A stretch of 17,756 nucleotides of DNA from Hirudo medicinalis (GCA_011800805.1 MPNW01000137.1:1-17756), one strand, 5' to 3'; shown: positions 1-9,540, numbered from the stretch's first letter. Notes: a model not told the origin generated them from the sequence alone. Translations and numbers: made by a program.

Positions 1-154
1 TTTTTCCATAACTTTCAGGATCATTCAAATAACGTCTTATAACCTTTCTAGATCGATTAACCCTCATAGAAATATCTGAAATTGACAAATTCATGTCTTT
101 AATGGCCTTTATTTGTCCTTTTTCGATGTCATTAAGTCTCTTTCCAGAACCCAT
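1..154 (-). mobile_element. Tc1/mariner-like transposase, N-terminal part (runs off left edge)
   Basis: Read on the minus strand from the ATG at 154-152, an open frame of 51 codons reaches the window edge without a stop. It starts MGSGKRLNDIEKGQIKAIKD and ends with a block like RSRKVIRRYLNDPESYGK. This is the paired-like helix-turn-helix DNA-binding region found at the N-terminus of Tc1-type transposases, where the family pattern is roughly E-R-G-x-I, then I-A-R-x-x-x-R-S-R-K-V-I, then L-x-D-P-E-x-Y-G. The catalytic DDE core would lie to the left, outside the window, so intactness cannot be judged. The copy has the same orientation as the neighbouring Ig gene and probably sits in one of its introns. 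Family assignment comes from pattern recognition. Confidence 0.72.
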
Positions 155-372
155 CTATAATAACGTAAACTAACAGTACTTACATTACGTAAGTGACTTT
201 GCGAAATGGAACCATTTATATAAAGCCTTATTATAATAATCGGCTTTTGTGAGTCCTGTAATAAAAATAATTTCCTGGACAGGAAGAGACCCATGCTCAG
301 CGGCGAAAACCTCGAAAAACAACATCAAAGGCATTTATCGATGAAATCCCACTAATATTCAAATTTTACTGC
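155..372 (-). mobile_element. probable 5' untranslated and terminal region of the Tc1-like copy
   Basis: This stretch lies upstream of the transposase ATG and shows no coding potential of its own. On the minus strand a CAGT preceded by TAG occurs at about 371-368 and could be the outer end of a terminal inverted repeat, since Tc1-like elements usually start CAGT next to a TA target duplication. The distance to the ATG, just over 200 bp, is reasonable for the family. The matching repeat at the other end is outside the window, so the boundary is a guess. Confidence 0.25.
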
Positions 373-504
373 TAAATTTTATTGTATATTAATTAAATAC
401 GATTTTGTGAATGATGTAAATGATATTTGGGTCAAAAATCAGCAGTAATTTAATAGATAACTGTTCAAATTGTGTGATTCTTGAACCTGGGCCAAATTTA
501 TGCA

Positions 505-616
505 AAGCACTGTATAGCGCTCCTTCCCAAGGGCGCTTGCGGCATTGCAGGCTGGGTTTCGAACACGACACATTGCGATTGTTGTCATTACCGCGCATGC
601 AGGAACGCAACCCATG
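505..616 (-). mobile_element. SINE-like dispersed repeat, copy 1 (tRNA-type B box)
   Basis: This block is clearly related to 4443-4550. Both share, in the same order, TATAGCGC, a CAGGCTGGG block, CGAACACGACACATT, a CATTA block and GCATGCAGGAACGCAACCCA. On the minus strand positions 564-555 read GTTCGAAACC, a full match to the RNA polymerase III B-box consensus (GWTCRANNC), so the element is probably tRNA-derived and transcribed leftward to rightward on the minus strand. The GCGCTATA block resembles the 3' tails of several invertebrate SINEs. No convincing A box or poly-A tail was seen. The small open frames here are chance. Confidence 0.55.
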
Positions 617-654
617 ACAAAGGTGGCAATAACATTATAACCAGACGTAGGACC

Positions 655-753
655 GAGTACAAGTACAATTAATCATGGTCCAAGTACGAGTACAAGTACA
701 ATTAATCATGGTGTAAGTACGAGTACAAGTACAAGTACCAAGTACCCCTTGTC
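655..753. repeat. 33-bp tandem repeat, about three copies
   Basis: Units begin GAGTACAAGTAC at 655, 688 and 721, a period of 33 bp. The first two units share GAGTACAAGTACAATTAATC followed by ATGG and differ at only a few bases; the third diverges after AAGTAC into further AGTAC-type repeats. It lies left of the last Ig exon seen, probably in an intron. Confidence 0.85.
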
Positions 754-817
754 TGATTGTAACAACTTAATAACACACTACAAGTACAACAAAAACTACG
801 ATCTCATCAGATCTCAC

Positions 818-3552
818 CGTAGACTTCCAACCTGGCCTCGTGGAACATCGAACCAAATCGATTGTGAGCAACGCACGCATAAGTTCCGCCATCATGGATC
901 GTGATCCTTGTCAACGTCAACTCAATCGATGAACTTCCATTGTGCAATCGGAAGCTGGTGATCGATCTTTTGGAGCTTTCCAGGTCAGACGAGAGTCTCA
1001 CTCCGTCGTGTATCCAGGTTACTTCCGGTTCCGGTTTGCCGCGAACCAAGCATCGCATTGACACGTTCGATCCTGGTTGAGTGAATTGAGTCGCAAAGCC
1101 GCTCAGGACTTCCGCTGGAAGAGCTACCACGTGAGAATGTGTTATTATTATTGGGGTTGTTGTCATTATTAATGGGATTGTTGTCATTATTAATGGGATT
1201 GTTGTCATTATTAATGGGATTGTTGTCATTATTAGTGGGGTTGTTGTCATTATTATTGGTGATGTTGTTGAAACTGACCTCCAAGCTTAACTTGGGCAAC
1301 AGCCTGCACAACCTCTCCACCTCTGCCAACAAAGCACTGGTACATCCCTGCATCGTTCAAATCCGTGTTTGTTATCATCAACGTTGAACTCTTCTCTAAG
1401 AAGTGATATTTGCCCTCCGAATTAGCAGAAGTCTTGTCGAGCGGTTTTCCATTGTGGAACCACGTGATGAGGTCAACAGAATCAGAGGTCAAGACTTGAC
1501 ATTTCAAGGTCACTGATTGGCTGAGGTTGAACTGCTGGAATTGAGGCTCGAGGAAGGCAATAAGTGATGCTGTGGAGGTGAAGTACAACAATTGTAAGCA
1601 GAAAGTATTCTTTTCAATGCAGATATTGTTGTGCAACTTTAGTTAGACGAAGTGTTAATTAGTTAATTAGTTAATCACTTTTGATTGCAATTAGATTGAT
1701 TTGGACCATGGCGATTTTTGTAAATAACACAAAAAAACTCAAGAATTAAACTAAAATGGAAACCAAGGAAACCCCTTTTAGCACGAAGAGACAAAAGTTA
1801 CATGATACAAATACAAACCAAAAACACTGTCATACAAACCACTTGCGAGGACGAGTTGAACAACACGTTCCATTCTTCCAAGGTGGTTTTCAGCCCTGCA
1901 AACGTATGGACCAACATCTTGCCTCTTGACCGACAAGATCACGAGGTTCTGACCAATCATAGACATCCTGCCATTCGAGCTGTTTATAGACTCTTCTAGA
2001 GAAGACATTACACCCCAGGTGGAAATATGAGCCATTCTTTTCCAGGTGTATTTCATTGGAGAAGCACCGTTTGCAGAGCACGGAAGTTCTATATTGTCGC
2101 CCACTTTCGTTTTTACCACGTTTGCAAAGGAAACCATGATTGGAGCTGAATTTATCGGTCCTTTAAAAAGTGGTGAATTATTTGCTAATAATAATTAAAC
2201 AATTATTCTCGATAAGTGCATGAAATTAAGCTCTTAAATTTAGATATATCATCCGAATAACAGACCAAATGAATTTGGAAATCAATTATACAAATATAGA
2301 TAAAACAGCAAAATACGCCAAAAAAGACGTCTTGCTGACCGTTCAGCACGAGTTTGACAGGTGGACTCAACCTGGTAGTTCCAAACAACGTGTGCCTCAC
2401 GACACACCTGAAGGTATTACCGGTGTCCTCCGTTGTAACGTTGAAGATGTGAAGTGATTTTCCAACCATCCTGTGTTTCTCGTCTGTGTTTGGATTGAAA
2501 TTGTTCGTTATACGAGCCAAAATGTTCAGAGTTTAATGTTTTAAACATCAAAATAAGTTTCTTAGGTCACTTTTTGTTTAATTAAAAATCAAATGAAGTA
2601 AATTAAATGCAGGTAATTATTAATAAATAGATCCTTGCTACTTTACAACTTATAAATAGAAATGTGTTATTAGTTTAATCATATTTTTTAAATAATTTTT
2701 TTAAATATCGTATTATAATAATATACACCAATAATTCGTAATAATTAATCACTAATGTTGCTTTGCTATTTTTCAAATACCTTGTATAAGAGGCACATCG
2801 TTTCTAGTCCAGCGAAGTACATTGGTGAATTCTCTGGCATGGTCAGGAAGGACTGAACAACTCAAAACAGCAGTTCCTTCCATACAAGAATCGGACTGAG
2901 AAATTTCTGCTTGAAAGTTTGCGTGGTGTTTCAGAATGACTGCAATTAAATATTTTAAAATGATTAGTTTTATTAATTTGCGAAAAAATAATCATCATGA
3001 GGTTATCTACAAACTTCCCAATTTTTTCTGCTTTTTTTTTATAAACCAAAATCATTTAACAAGGTGCGCAAAAAAGAAATCAATTTGTATGTTTGGATTG
3101 CCTTACTTGGTCTTACGTAGATTTCCGGGCTGAGAATGGAGCCGTGCACATTGGAAGCGAGGCATCTGATCCTCCTCGTGACGTCGTGTGCAGTCAGCTT
3201 GTGCTCCTGGAAAGGCAGGTAAATCACAGTGGAGTCCTTCAACTCCACTGATCCTGGAAGGTTATCCAGGACCTGGTTTGTGTCCGAATTCATCCAGGTG
3301 ATGGTGGCTGGAGGGTCTCCTAGTGCAGAACAGGAAACATTTACGCGCTCTTTTTCCACCTGGATGATCTCTCGCGGGAATTCGGAAGTGAAAATCGGTC
3401 CATCGAACTTCGTAGAATCTGGAGGGAAATGTTCAGAAAAATAACTTTTAATAATTAACAATTAATTTTATTTGTCAATGTTTGAAAGTATACTAACTAC
3501 CCGATGAAGTAAGGATCATCAATAAACAAATATTGAGAATTACGTTAGTCAT
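818..3552 (-). CDS. immunoglobulin-superfamily protein, five Ig domains, 3' part outside window
   Basis: Seven coding segments on the minus strand: 3552-3501, 3418-3107, 2939-2781, about 2525-2340, 2145-1840, 1569-1279 and 1123-818. The first encodes MTNVILNICLLMILTSS, a short signal peptide, so the product is secreted or on the cell surface. Ig1, Ig3, Ig4 and Ig5 each fill one exon with both ends in phase 1; Ig2 is split over two exons. Each domain shows the Cys, Trp, Cys pattern: VNVSC, ITWMN, RIRC; VLSC, LRWTR, FRC; ELPC, YTWKR, YVC; TLKC, ITWFH, YQC; MRC, VTWIHDG, YAC. Several N-glycosylation sequons are present. The last exon ends in a good GTGAGA donor in phase 1, so the gene goes on to the left; whether it ends in a membrane segment, kinase or further repeats is unknown. 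The fourth segment has no canonical AG acceptor (see findings). I cannot name the family member. Confidence 0.85.
1157..1261. repeat. 21-bp minisatellite, five copies, inside an Ig-gene intron
   Basis: TTGTTGTCATTATT recurs at 1157, 1178, 1199, 1220 and 1241, an exact 21-bp period. The array lies in the 155-bp intron 1124-1278 between the Ig4 and Ig5 exons. As 21 is a multiple of three, the minus strand stays open through it in the Ig5 frame (repeat peptide MTTIPLI), but both flanking splice sites are good and in matching phase, so it is read as intronic. Confidence 0.85.
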
Positions 3553-3797
3553 CAGAAATAACTCCCGGCAGAATTTTCAACTATTTTTCCTCAACAGGAA
3601 TTGTCGCAATGAAAATCATAAAAGTCACTTAGTTCAAGTGCGGTAACGAAGATATTCCAGGTGACATGGAGACAATTTATCACCTGGATAAATTTTCCGG
3701 CTGTCAATCGAGCGCAGAATCGACCAATGAGAGGCGAGACTCCGCCTTTCATAATTTTTCTTTGTACTTGAATGCTTGTACAGAATCATCCAGACGA

Positions 3798-3800
<3 letters not shown>
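3553..3800 (-). promoter_or_regulatory. probable 5' UTR and promoter side of the Ig gene
   Basis: The region is upstream of the signal-peptide ATG at 3552-3550. It holds an inverted pair of E-boxes, CAGGTG at 3658-3663 and CACCTG at 3681-3686, forming an 8-bp perfect inverted repeat (CCAGGTGA and TCACCTGG) with a 15-bp gap, and a CCAAT near 3723. No clear TATA box was found. The role is inferred from position only. Confidence 0.3.
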
Positions 3801-3865
<65 letters not shown>

Positions 3866-3876
3866 GGTGGTGGTGG
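3801..3876. repeat. compound trinucleotide microsatellite (ATG)n then (GTG)n
   Basis: About 17 uninterrupted ATG units are followed by about 8 GTG/TGG units. It explains the open frames here that read as runs of Met and Val on the plus strand and of Ser and Pro on the minus strand; these are not genes. Confidence 0.95.
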
Positions 3877-3929
3877 CGGATGGATTTGATCTCTATTTGA
3901 CATTTTCATCTTGTGATAAATGATTATTC

Positions 3930-4442
3930 CACTTTTAAAATCATTTTTATTTTTTAATTAACAACTCCAATAATTCGGTCACTCACATGAAACAACCTCA
4001 AACAGTTTAACTCAATCATTTGAACAAGAACATTTATGACAACAACTTTTTCGAACGCAACAAGCTAATCATTCAATTCAAACTTTCAAAAATGAAAAAA
4101 ATGATCAACATATTTGTTTAATCTACCCTTTCTTTAGATATTTATTTCCTTCGGTACCATCGCCTCTGAACACAGACAACCTGAGATGACGACAATTGAT
4201 GACTGTCGCTGATTTCCTTGATTAGAGCAACGTGTGATGCGCATTTTAATTGACATAAATTATATTATTATCCATTATTAGCGAATTATTCTCAGCATCC
4301 TTCCACTAGCAATCCTATGAAATTTTTAATTTTTATCAACACAAAACACATTAATCACATATTGTATTTGTATTTATCCAATCTTTTGAATGCCTTATGT
4401 ATTCGGGTAGGATGTGAAGGCACTTTTTTAATCGATCTACCA
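3930..4442. other. AT-rich intergenic stretch, nothing identified
   Basis: No open frame with coding character, RNA gene or repeat was recognised between the microsatellite and SINE copy 2. Confidence 0.5.
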
Positions 4443-4550
4443 TTTATATAGCGCCCCTACCCGAGAGCTCCCTGGTGGTGCAGGCTGGGATGCGAACACG
4501 ACACATTACGACCGTTACCATTATCGCCGCATGCAGGAACGCAACCCAGT
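4443..4550 (-). mobile_element. SINE-like dispersed repeat, copy 2
   Basis: This aligns with 505-616 along its length, with the same orientation: TATAGCGCCCCT, GTGCAGGCTGGGAT, GCGAACACGACACATTACGA, CATTATCGCCGCATGCAGG and AACGCAACCCA. Its B box on the minus strand (4497-4488) reads GTTCGCATCC and carries one mismatch at the conserved A, unlike copy 1. Outside the shared block the two flanks differ, as expected for independent insertions. Confidence 0.55.
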
Positions 4551-5816
4551 CGACACCAAACATATTATTAGCTAGTTCCACAATCTCCCTAAACCATGTA
4601 TTACATGCACTTACGTTCTAATATTGAAATATTTCAAATTTTAGACCAATTCCAATTTTCGTTGTTTATTAAAAAAGATTTCAAGCTAATGAATTTAACT
4701 TTCTAACTCACGATCCCAAAATATTGAATCTTATTTTGCTTTGTGCCTTGTTCTCAGAAACTTCCTTCCTACAATATCAAAATGTTAAAAATATCATAAG
4801 TAAATAATTAATGGTAAGACCAGTGACGAATATTTTAGAGACGTTGACAAAAAAGAACGGATCGGCGGGATGGTGGCAATTTTCCTGGAGGAGCATGTCT
4901 CTGGGAGTCAGCATCAATAAGAGTTTACAGCTGTCTGGCTCCATTCAGAGCACGCAAGGACTTTGAATGGGAAGCATATCATTCGAGCGAGTCCAGACGA
5001 GTAAATAGAACAGGTGATCTTTCGTGTGAACTTTTCTCGACAATTTAAATGCACGTCGATGCTATCTGACCATTCGAGGTTTCTAAAATGTAAAACCAAA
5101 CTTCAACTAAAACCCCTTCTCAAATGCAATCTAGCAATCTATGAGAAGTTTCAGTTTTGTCAATTTATGTTTTTCGCCGTTTAAGAACTGCGAATCAGGC
5201 GTTTCAACATTTGTTGATCAACAGCCGAGTTCAACAGTCTTTTGGAAGGCATCGCATCAATTACCAATTAATTAGTTACTTTAATTAGTTACCAGTCAAT
5301 TAACTATGAAGTCATCAACGCCAAGGTCAAGGAAACCTCAAGAAAATCTAGAAAATGACTTGTGTCCATGTACCTCGGTGATCAAAGTGTCTTTTAAAAG
5401 ATCTTGCAAGCAAACATGAACAAACAATGGAACGCTAAGAGTTTTCCTGAATTCACTTTTTTTATAGGAAGAAAGTGCTTGAGAGTGAGTGGGTGATGGC
5501 TTCATTTCCTGCAACAGAACACCGTGAGAACCACTGAGACAAGTCTTTCCCGGTGCGATGCATATCCGTGGGCACACATCCTCGGGTGCCATCGGCTCTG
5601 TTTTTAGAGAAAGCTATTTGTCGCAAACGCACTCAGCAGCGTCATTACACAATTAGACAATGTTCTACAATTTTTATTCTGGTGTTCGATCCCATCACCC
5701 TAATATCGCTAACTTAATGAACTTAATAATTTAACTCCGAGCAGTCAAAAAACTTATTTAAAAATTAGAAAATGTCCAAGAAGTTAAATAATTCCGAATG
5801 TCTATGTTTTAACATA
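4551..5816 (-). other. unresolved stretch with weak coding-like minus-strand segments
   Basis: Two minus-strand stretches look slightly more coding-like than chance but match no family I know. One, about 5509-5376, sits between a TTGCAG acceptor and a GAG|GTACAT donor and stays open (starts EMKPSPTHSQALSSYKK). The other, about 5085-4914, follows a TTTTAG acceptor and ends at a stop after TAVNSY. They could be exons of an unknown gene, decayed exons or chance. The rest is AT-rich with TTAATTA-type repeats around 5265-5310. Confidence 0.15.
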
Positions 5817-6425
5817 TCATTGAAGGCAAACATCTTCGGGCAAATAAAATTCTTCAGACTCAGGGCGTTCGAAATCGAATGTGATGGAGCATCTTTGCAA
5901 CCAATCAGGCAAATCGCTATCAGAACCCCTTCCTATTTCACAAGTTGATCATCCACTCCAGATCAGGGAGTTATACAGGATTTTGTAATCGGGGTGCTTA
6001 ACCAAGAGCCGGGGTGCTCCTCTCCCATTGATTCAGACTTCACTGGCCATTGACCTAGTGGCACCTATGTGTTAGCACATGCAATTGTCTGGTTGTAGTG
6101 ATCGCCATGTAGGTTGTGCCACGCCTTGGCTGTTTCAACCACGTCTCGTATGCCTTGTCGATCCACGAATAGTTATCGCAGGATGAGGATGACACCAGTC
6201 GGAAAGCTGATCCGTCACCACAGTCACTGCCTGATTCCAGATCAGCACCATCAGCAACAGCGCCGCCACATTTGTCATTTTTCATTTTAAGTGCACTCTC
6301 GGAGACATCTTTACCATCTACAGGCTGAGTCAAAACTAAAGAGCTTGCAGAATCCGTTCGGGCTTTCTTGCTCAACCACCTCATCATGAAATTTCTTTCA
6401 TTCGCTTCTTTAGGTTTTGATATTT
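5817..6425 (-). CDS. candidate coding segments with W-L motifs, possibly NCOA4-related tail
   Basis: Two minus-strand segments have coding character. The first starts after the GTGCAG acceptor at 6426 and stays open to a stop near 6055; it holds MMRWLSKKART, an acidic and serine-rich middle, and SWIDKAYETWLKQP. The second starts after the AATAG acceptor at 5933, encodes a run with DSDLPDWLQRCS, TFDFERPE and EEFYLPEDVCLQ, and ends at TGA 5819-5817. Both acceptors are in phase 1; a phase-1 donor inside the first (for example TGTG|GTGACG) would join them. Vertebrate NCOA4, as I remember it, carries repeated D/E-x-W-L motifs in its C-terminal two thirds, and the NCOA4 homologue lies just upstream on the same strand. 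So this may be an alternative 3' end of that gene, a duplicate, or unrelated. A possible further exon ends at 6716 before a GTATGT donor. No start codon is assigned. Confidence 0.3.
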
Positions 6426-6479
6426 CTGCACGCCAACAATTTATGAATAAAATTGATATATAGTAATGTATCATTTATG

Positions 6480-7302
6480 ATGCATAATCTGATATATAAT
6501 AACTAACCCAGTATTATAACGAAAGGCAAGATGATTATCCACACTTTATTTATAAAAATGATAACACTACAACATACAATATCCAGCTGGAGAGTAAGAG
6601 TAACTAACTTAGACAATGAAACAAGGAAGAATTCATGCAACAAGGGCATTTATACTCTAATGGTCAATGTCCTGCAGAAGTCCGGTCTTTTGTTGAATGT
6701 TGATACTTAACATACCTTGGATTCCGTTTGTTCCTTTTGAAACTCGATGAGCCTGACATTCGACACCAATATCATAAGCAAGCCTACCAATCAACGCTCT
6801 GATGCCAAGTCACTTTCCTGGTTGGTTGGGATGTGACCCCCCCTAATTGGGGTGCAGCTGCTGAGGAGTGTACTCAAGATTTTGGGGGTGAACACTATCC
6901 CTACTAAATAATTCCCTGCTCCCAACGCCCTTCAATAAACCATTATTTAGTTCAGTTCAATGTAAACTTTTATTTCAAAAAAATTTATGTGAATCTTTAT
7001 AAAACGTTTTTAATGGTGATTTAATTATCATTACATTCAATATCTAAAACATAAACGTAAAGAGCAGCTGAGACTAATTCAATGAATGAATTTGTAATTC
7101 AACAATTTCTTGCTGACTTAAACAAGAACAAATAGCAAAACAATTACTAATGCAAACAAGTCAAGCATCAGAAACAATTCAAGAAATCCAATAGACAAGG
7201 GACAAAAACCCCTCATAAAATAAAGTAAATTTATCCAACAAATCAAGAAAATGTGAATGTATGTATTTTAAGGAACTGCACCAAAAATTGTAATAAATTT
7301 TG
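6480..7302. other. non-coding or repeat-derived stretch
   Basis: No gene is recognised. On the minus strand there is a TATA-like GTATAAATG at about 6655-6647. A GC-rich patch near 6835-6895 contains a small inverted repeat, CCCC and GGGG around TAATT (about 6840-6852). Part of this region could belong to an old transposon, but no terminal repeats or target duplications were found. Confidence 0.25.
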
Positions 7303-7308
7303 TTTATT
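7303..7308 (-). terminator. polyadenylation signal AATAAA of the NCOA4 homologue
   Basis: AATAAA on the minus strand, about 50 bases downstream of the stop codon at 7361-7359, in a position suitable for 3' end formation. Confidence 0.55.
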
Positions 7309-7358
7309 TTACGATCATATATCACCACTTTAAGCGTCAGGAATCCTGGCTTAGCAAG

Positions 7359-8963
7359 TTAGTTGAGCACCGGAACAAACTTATTTGCTGTAAAATCAAA
7401 ATAGAAAGAACAAATTGACTTGTTTTCTTGACTTGTTGACAATGGGTCCTCATCATGCATGGCATTCAACTTAGATGTTTCTTTCATGTCTCCCTTTGCT
7501 ACTAAATGTGAATCACTCCTGCTGAACAAGTCGGACTGGTCGATCAAATCGTTTGACTCATAAGCTTCATCATCCACCTTTTCAGGAAACTCCAAAACTG
7601 ATTTGTTTTCATTGAAACAAAAGCGGAAGGAAGGCACTTCAGAAGTCGATTGATGTTCTACATTTGCAGTTTCTTCTCCAGATGACGATATTGGAGTAGT
7701 CGACGTGGTGTCACAGAATGCGACATCTTTACTCCCGTGTTCATCACAGGTCTGAATAAACTTTTTGGCAGTGAAATCAAACCTGAAAGAATGTGGTGAC
7801 ACATTTGTTGCACACATTGAGCTTAACTTTGATTCAGTTGAAGAGGTTTGCTCGCATTTAGTATCATCTTCATCAGCCTTAATGAATCTGTTGGTATTAA
7901 AATCAAAGCGGAAAGAGCCAGGGGACTTCACATTAGCAAAACTTGACTGCTGCTCAGTTTCAGACGAAGAAATGCATTCAGTATCTTTTTGTCCATTGGC
8001 AGTAGTCTGAATAAATTTGTTGGCACTGAAATCAAAGTAGAAGGAACCAGAAGAATTGACGACTTTGTGATCTGAAGATGACTCAGACAAAGAGAAGCAT
8101 TCATTATCTTTAAGTCCACCTCCAGCAGAAGTTTGAATGAACTTGTTAGCAGTAAAATCAAATCTGAATGAACTAGGAGAATTGCATTTCACACTTTCAT
8201 GAGTTTGACTTGATTCCTCAGTAACCACTCTGAAAGGTTTGTTTTGAAAGAAATCAAACTGGAATGGCCTTGCCGAGATGTCTTGTTTATCTTGTTGCCT
8301 CGTATTCTCAAATTGCGCTTGTTCTTGTCCTTCAAAATGTTAATTGATTTGCATAAGTGATGGACAAAGTCACACATTAATAGTGAAACTTTATAAAATG
8401 TATACCAATTTCCTGAAGAGTGTTGCCACCTTTAACAGTCCCAAAGTTAAGCAGCTGCTGCTTAATTTCTCTGGCATTACTCAAAAATGATAGATCAACA
8501 CTGAAAACAATAGCTAAGGTTAGACTTCAATAGTAATGGTAAGAAATTATTAAAATAATAAAAACCTGGGGCAATGATGATATTCTTCAAGCTTGCTGAT
8601 GGCTGTGCTTATGTCAATATAATCTGTATTTGTGTGGCTCAGAAGCCACACAAGTTCATATAAAATACTTTGTTGTTTCCTTAACAGTGATTCTTGCGAG
8701 CTGGCAATCACATCAACTTGATTCAACAACCACATTTCTCTCGCTCTAAGTGCTGAATACAATGCACTCATAGCACTTTGAATCTCCAACTTCACCTGCG
8801 AAACCAAATGCGACTAGGTTAAGTACTCAACAATTAACAATACCATGAAAATGGAACTAACCCTACGAGATTGCTTGCCCAATGATTCCATAAAAGCATC
8901 CTTTGTTCCGATGGCATGCTCCAAATCGCACATTAAGTCAGATTTCGTCTGTAAATGCTTCAT
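7359..8963 (-). CDS. NCOA4: NCOA4-like ferritin autophagy receptor
   Basis: Four exons on the minus strand, 8963-8862, 8795-8566, 8500-8406 and 8329-7359, join in phases 0, 2 and 1 to give 465 residues (human NCOA4 is about 614). Residues 1-142 form a helical region matching the ARA70 domain: ALRAREMWLLNQVDVI corresponds to the vertebrate core LRSREVWLYEQVDLI, followed by a Gln-rich coiled coil and a LLNFGTVKG block. In vertebrates NCOA4 binds ferritin heavy chain and carries it to autophagosomes, releasing iron; its level is set by iron through HERC2. The C-terminal part here is Ser/Thr/Asp/Glu-rich, apparently disordered, and built on seven copies of S-F-x-F-D-F-x-x-N-K-F starting near residues 165, 197, 239, 282, 324, 377 and 451. 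No typical W-L motif is present in this frame. Naming rests on the N-terminal domain. Confidence 0.75.
7661..8270 (-). repeat. degenerate about 126-bp coding repeat within NCOA4 exon 4
   Basis: The codons for the first Phe of each motif lie at about 8264, 8168, 8042, 7913 and 7787, giving periods of 126, 129 and 126 bp for the central four units. Each central unit combines the F-x-F-D-F-x-x-N-K-F-I-Q-T motif with a linker that often has G-x-K-D-x-E-C and then a serine cluster. Two further motif copies, at 7628 and 7406, follow at wider spacing. Confidence 0.85.
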
Positions 8964-9540
8964 AATTTTCGCACCAAAATAACAAATTCTAAACCCTAGC
9001 TCATATAAAATCTACTTAAATTACTGACAAAGTCCGAGTGATTTAAAAACAAAACTCCCAGCACCCAACAAGACACAGCAGGTTTGACTTGTTAAAGATC
9101 ACATTGCTTAAGACCAAAGGTTATAAAAGACAATTACAATAATTTTTATTTGAACTAGCATTGGAAAACATTTAAAAATAACTGAAATTTTAAATTATTG
9201 TTATGATTCCAATATATATTAGATAAACAATTGAATTAAATGTAAATATTGAATAAAGTCTATAACATTATAAACTAATTGTGCTAGCTATTGAATCACA
9301 CAATTTTTCAGCACAATTTCATATTTACTTTTAGATTGTACATAAACAAGGAATGTGAAATACTTGGTAAACTAGGACGACGACTAAATAGCTCGTCCCA
9401 TTAACAAATAATGTTAAATAATTACGAGTTTTTATTATTTTGACCACATTTTTAGTCATAAGGAATTTCAAAGTCTAAAACCAAGTTAGCTTGGTACCTG
9501 ACTCTAGTCGGGATCTAGATAAATATCTTCATCAAATAAA
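8964..9540. promoter_or_regulatory. shared divergent promoter region of NCOA4 and TCAIM homologues
   Basis: Only 577 bp separate the two start codons, so both promoters must lie here. Seen in it are a 6-bp inverted repeat GGACGA and TCGTCC (9375-9398) and two small palindromic blocks near the TCAIM start, CCAAG with CTTGG (9481-9494) and GACTCTAGTC (about 9500-9509). No TATA box or iron-responsive CAGTGN hairpin was recognised. The function of the small palindromes is unknown. Confidence 0.4.

Noticed and set aside
389..672. Small overlapping open frames on both strands
   Set aside because: They lie in SINE copy 1 and its flanks and show no family pattern.
1654..1675. Three TTAATTAG-type units, resembling homeodomain sites
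   Set aside because: Such AT-rich words are frequent in this sequence and this one lies in an intron; there is no reason to single it out.
3634..3923. Open frames with long Met, Val, Ser or Pro runs on both strands
   Set aside because: They are translations of the ATG/GTG triplet microsatellite with no other coding character.
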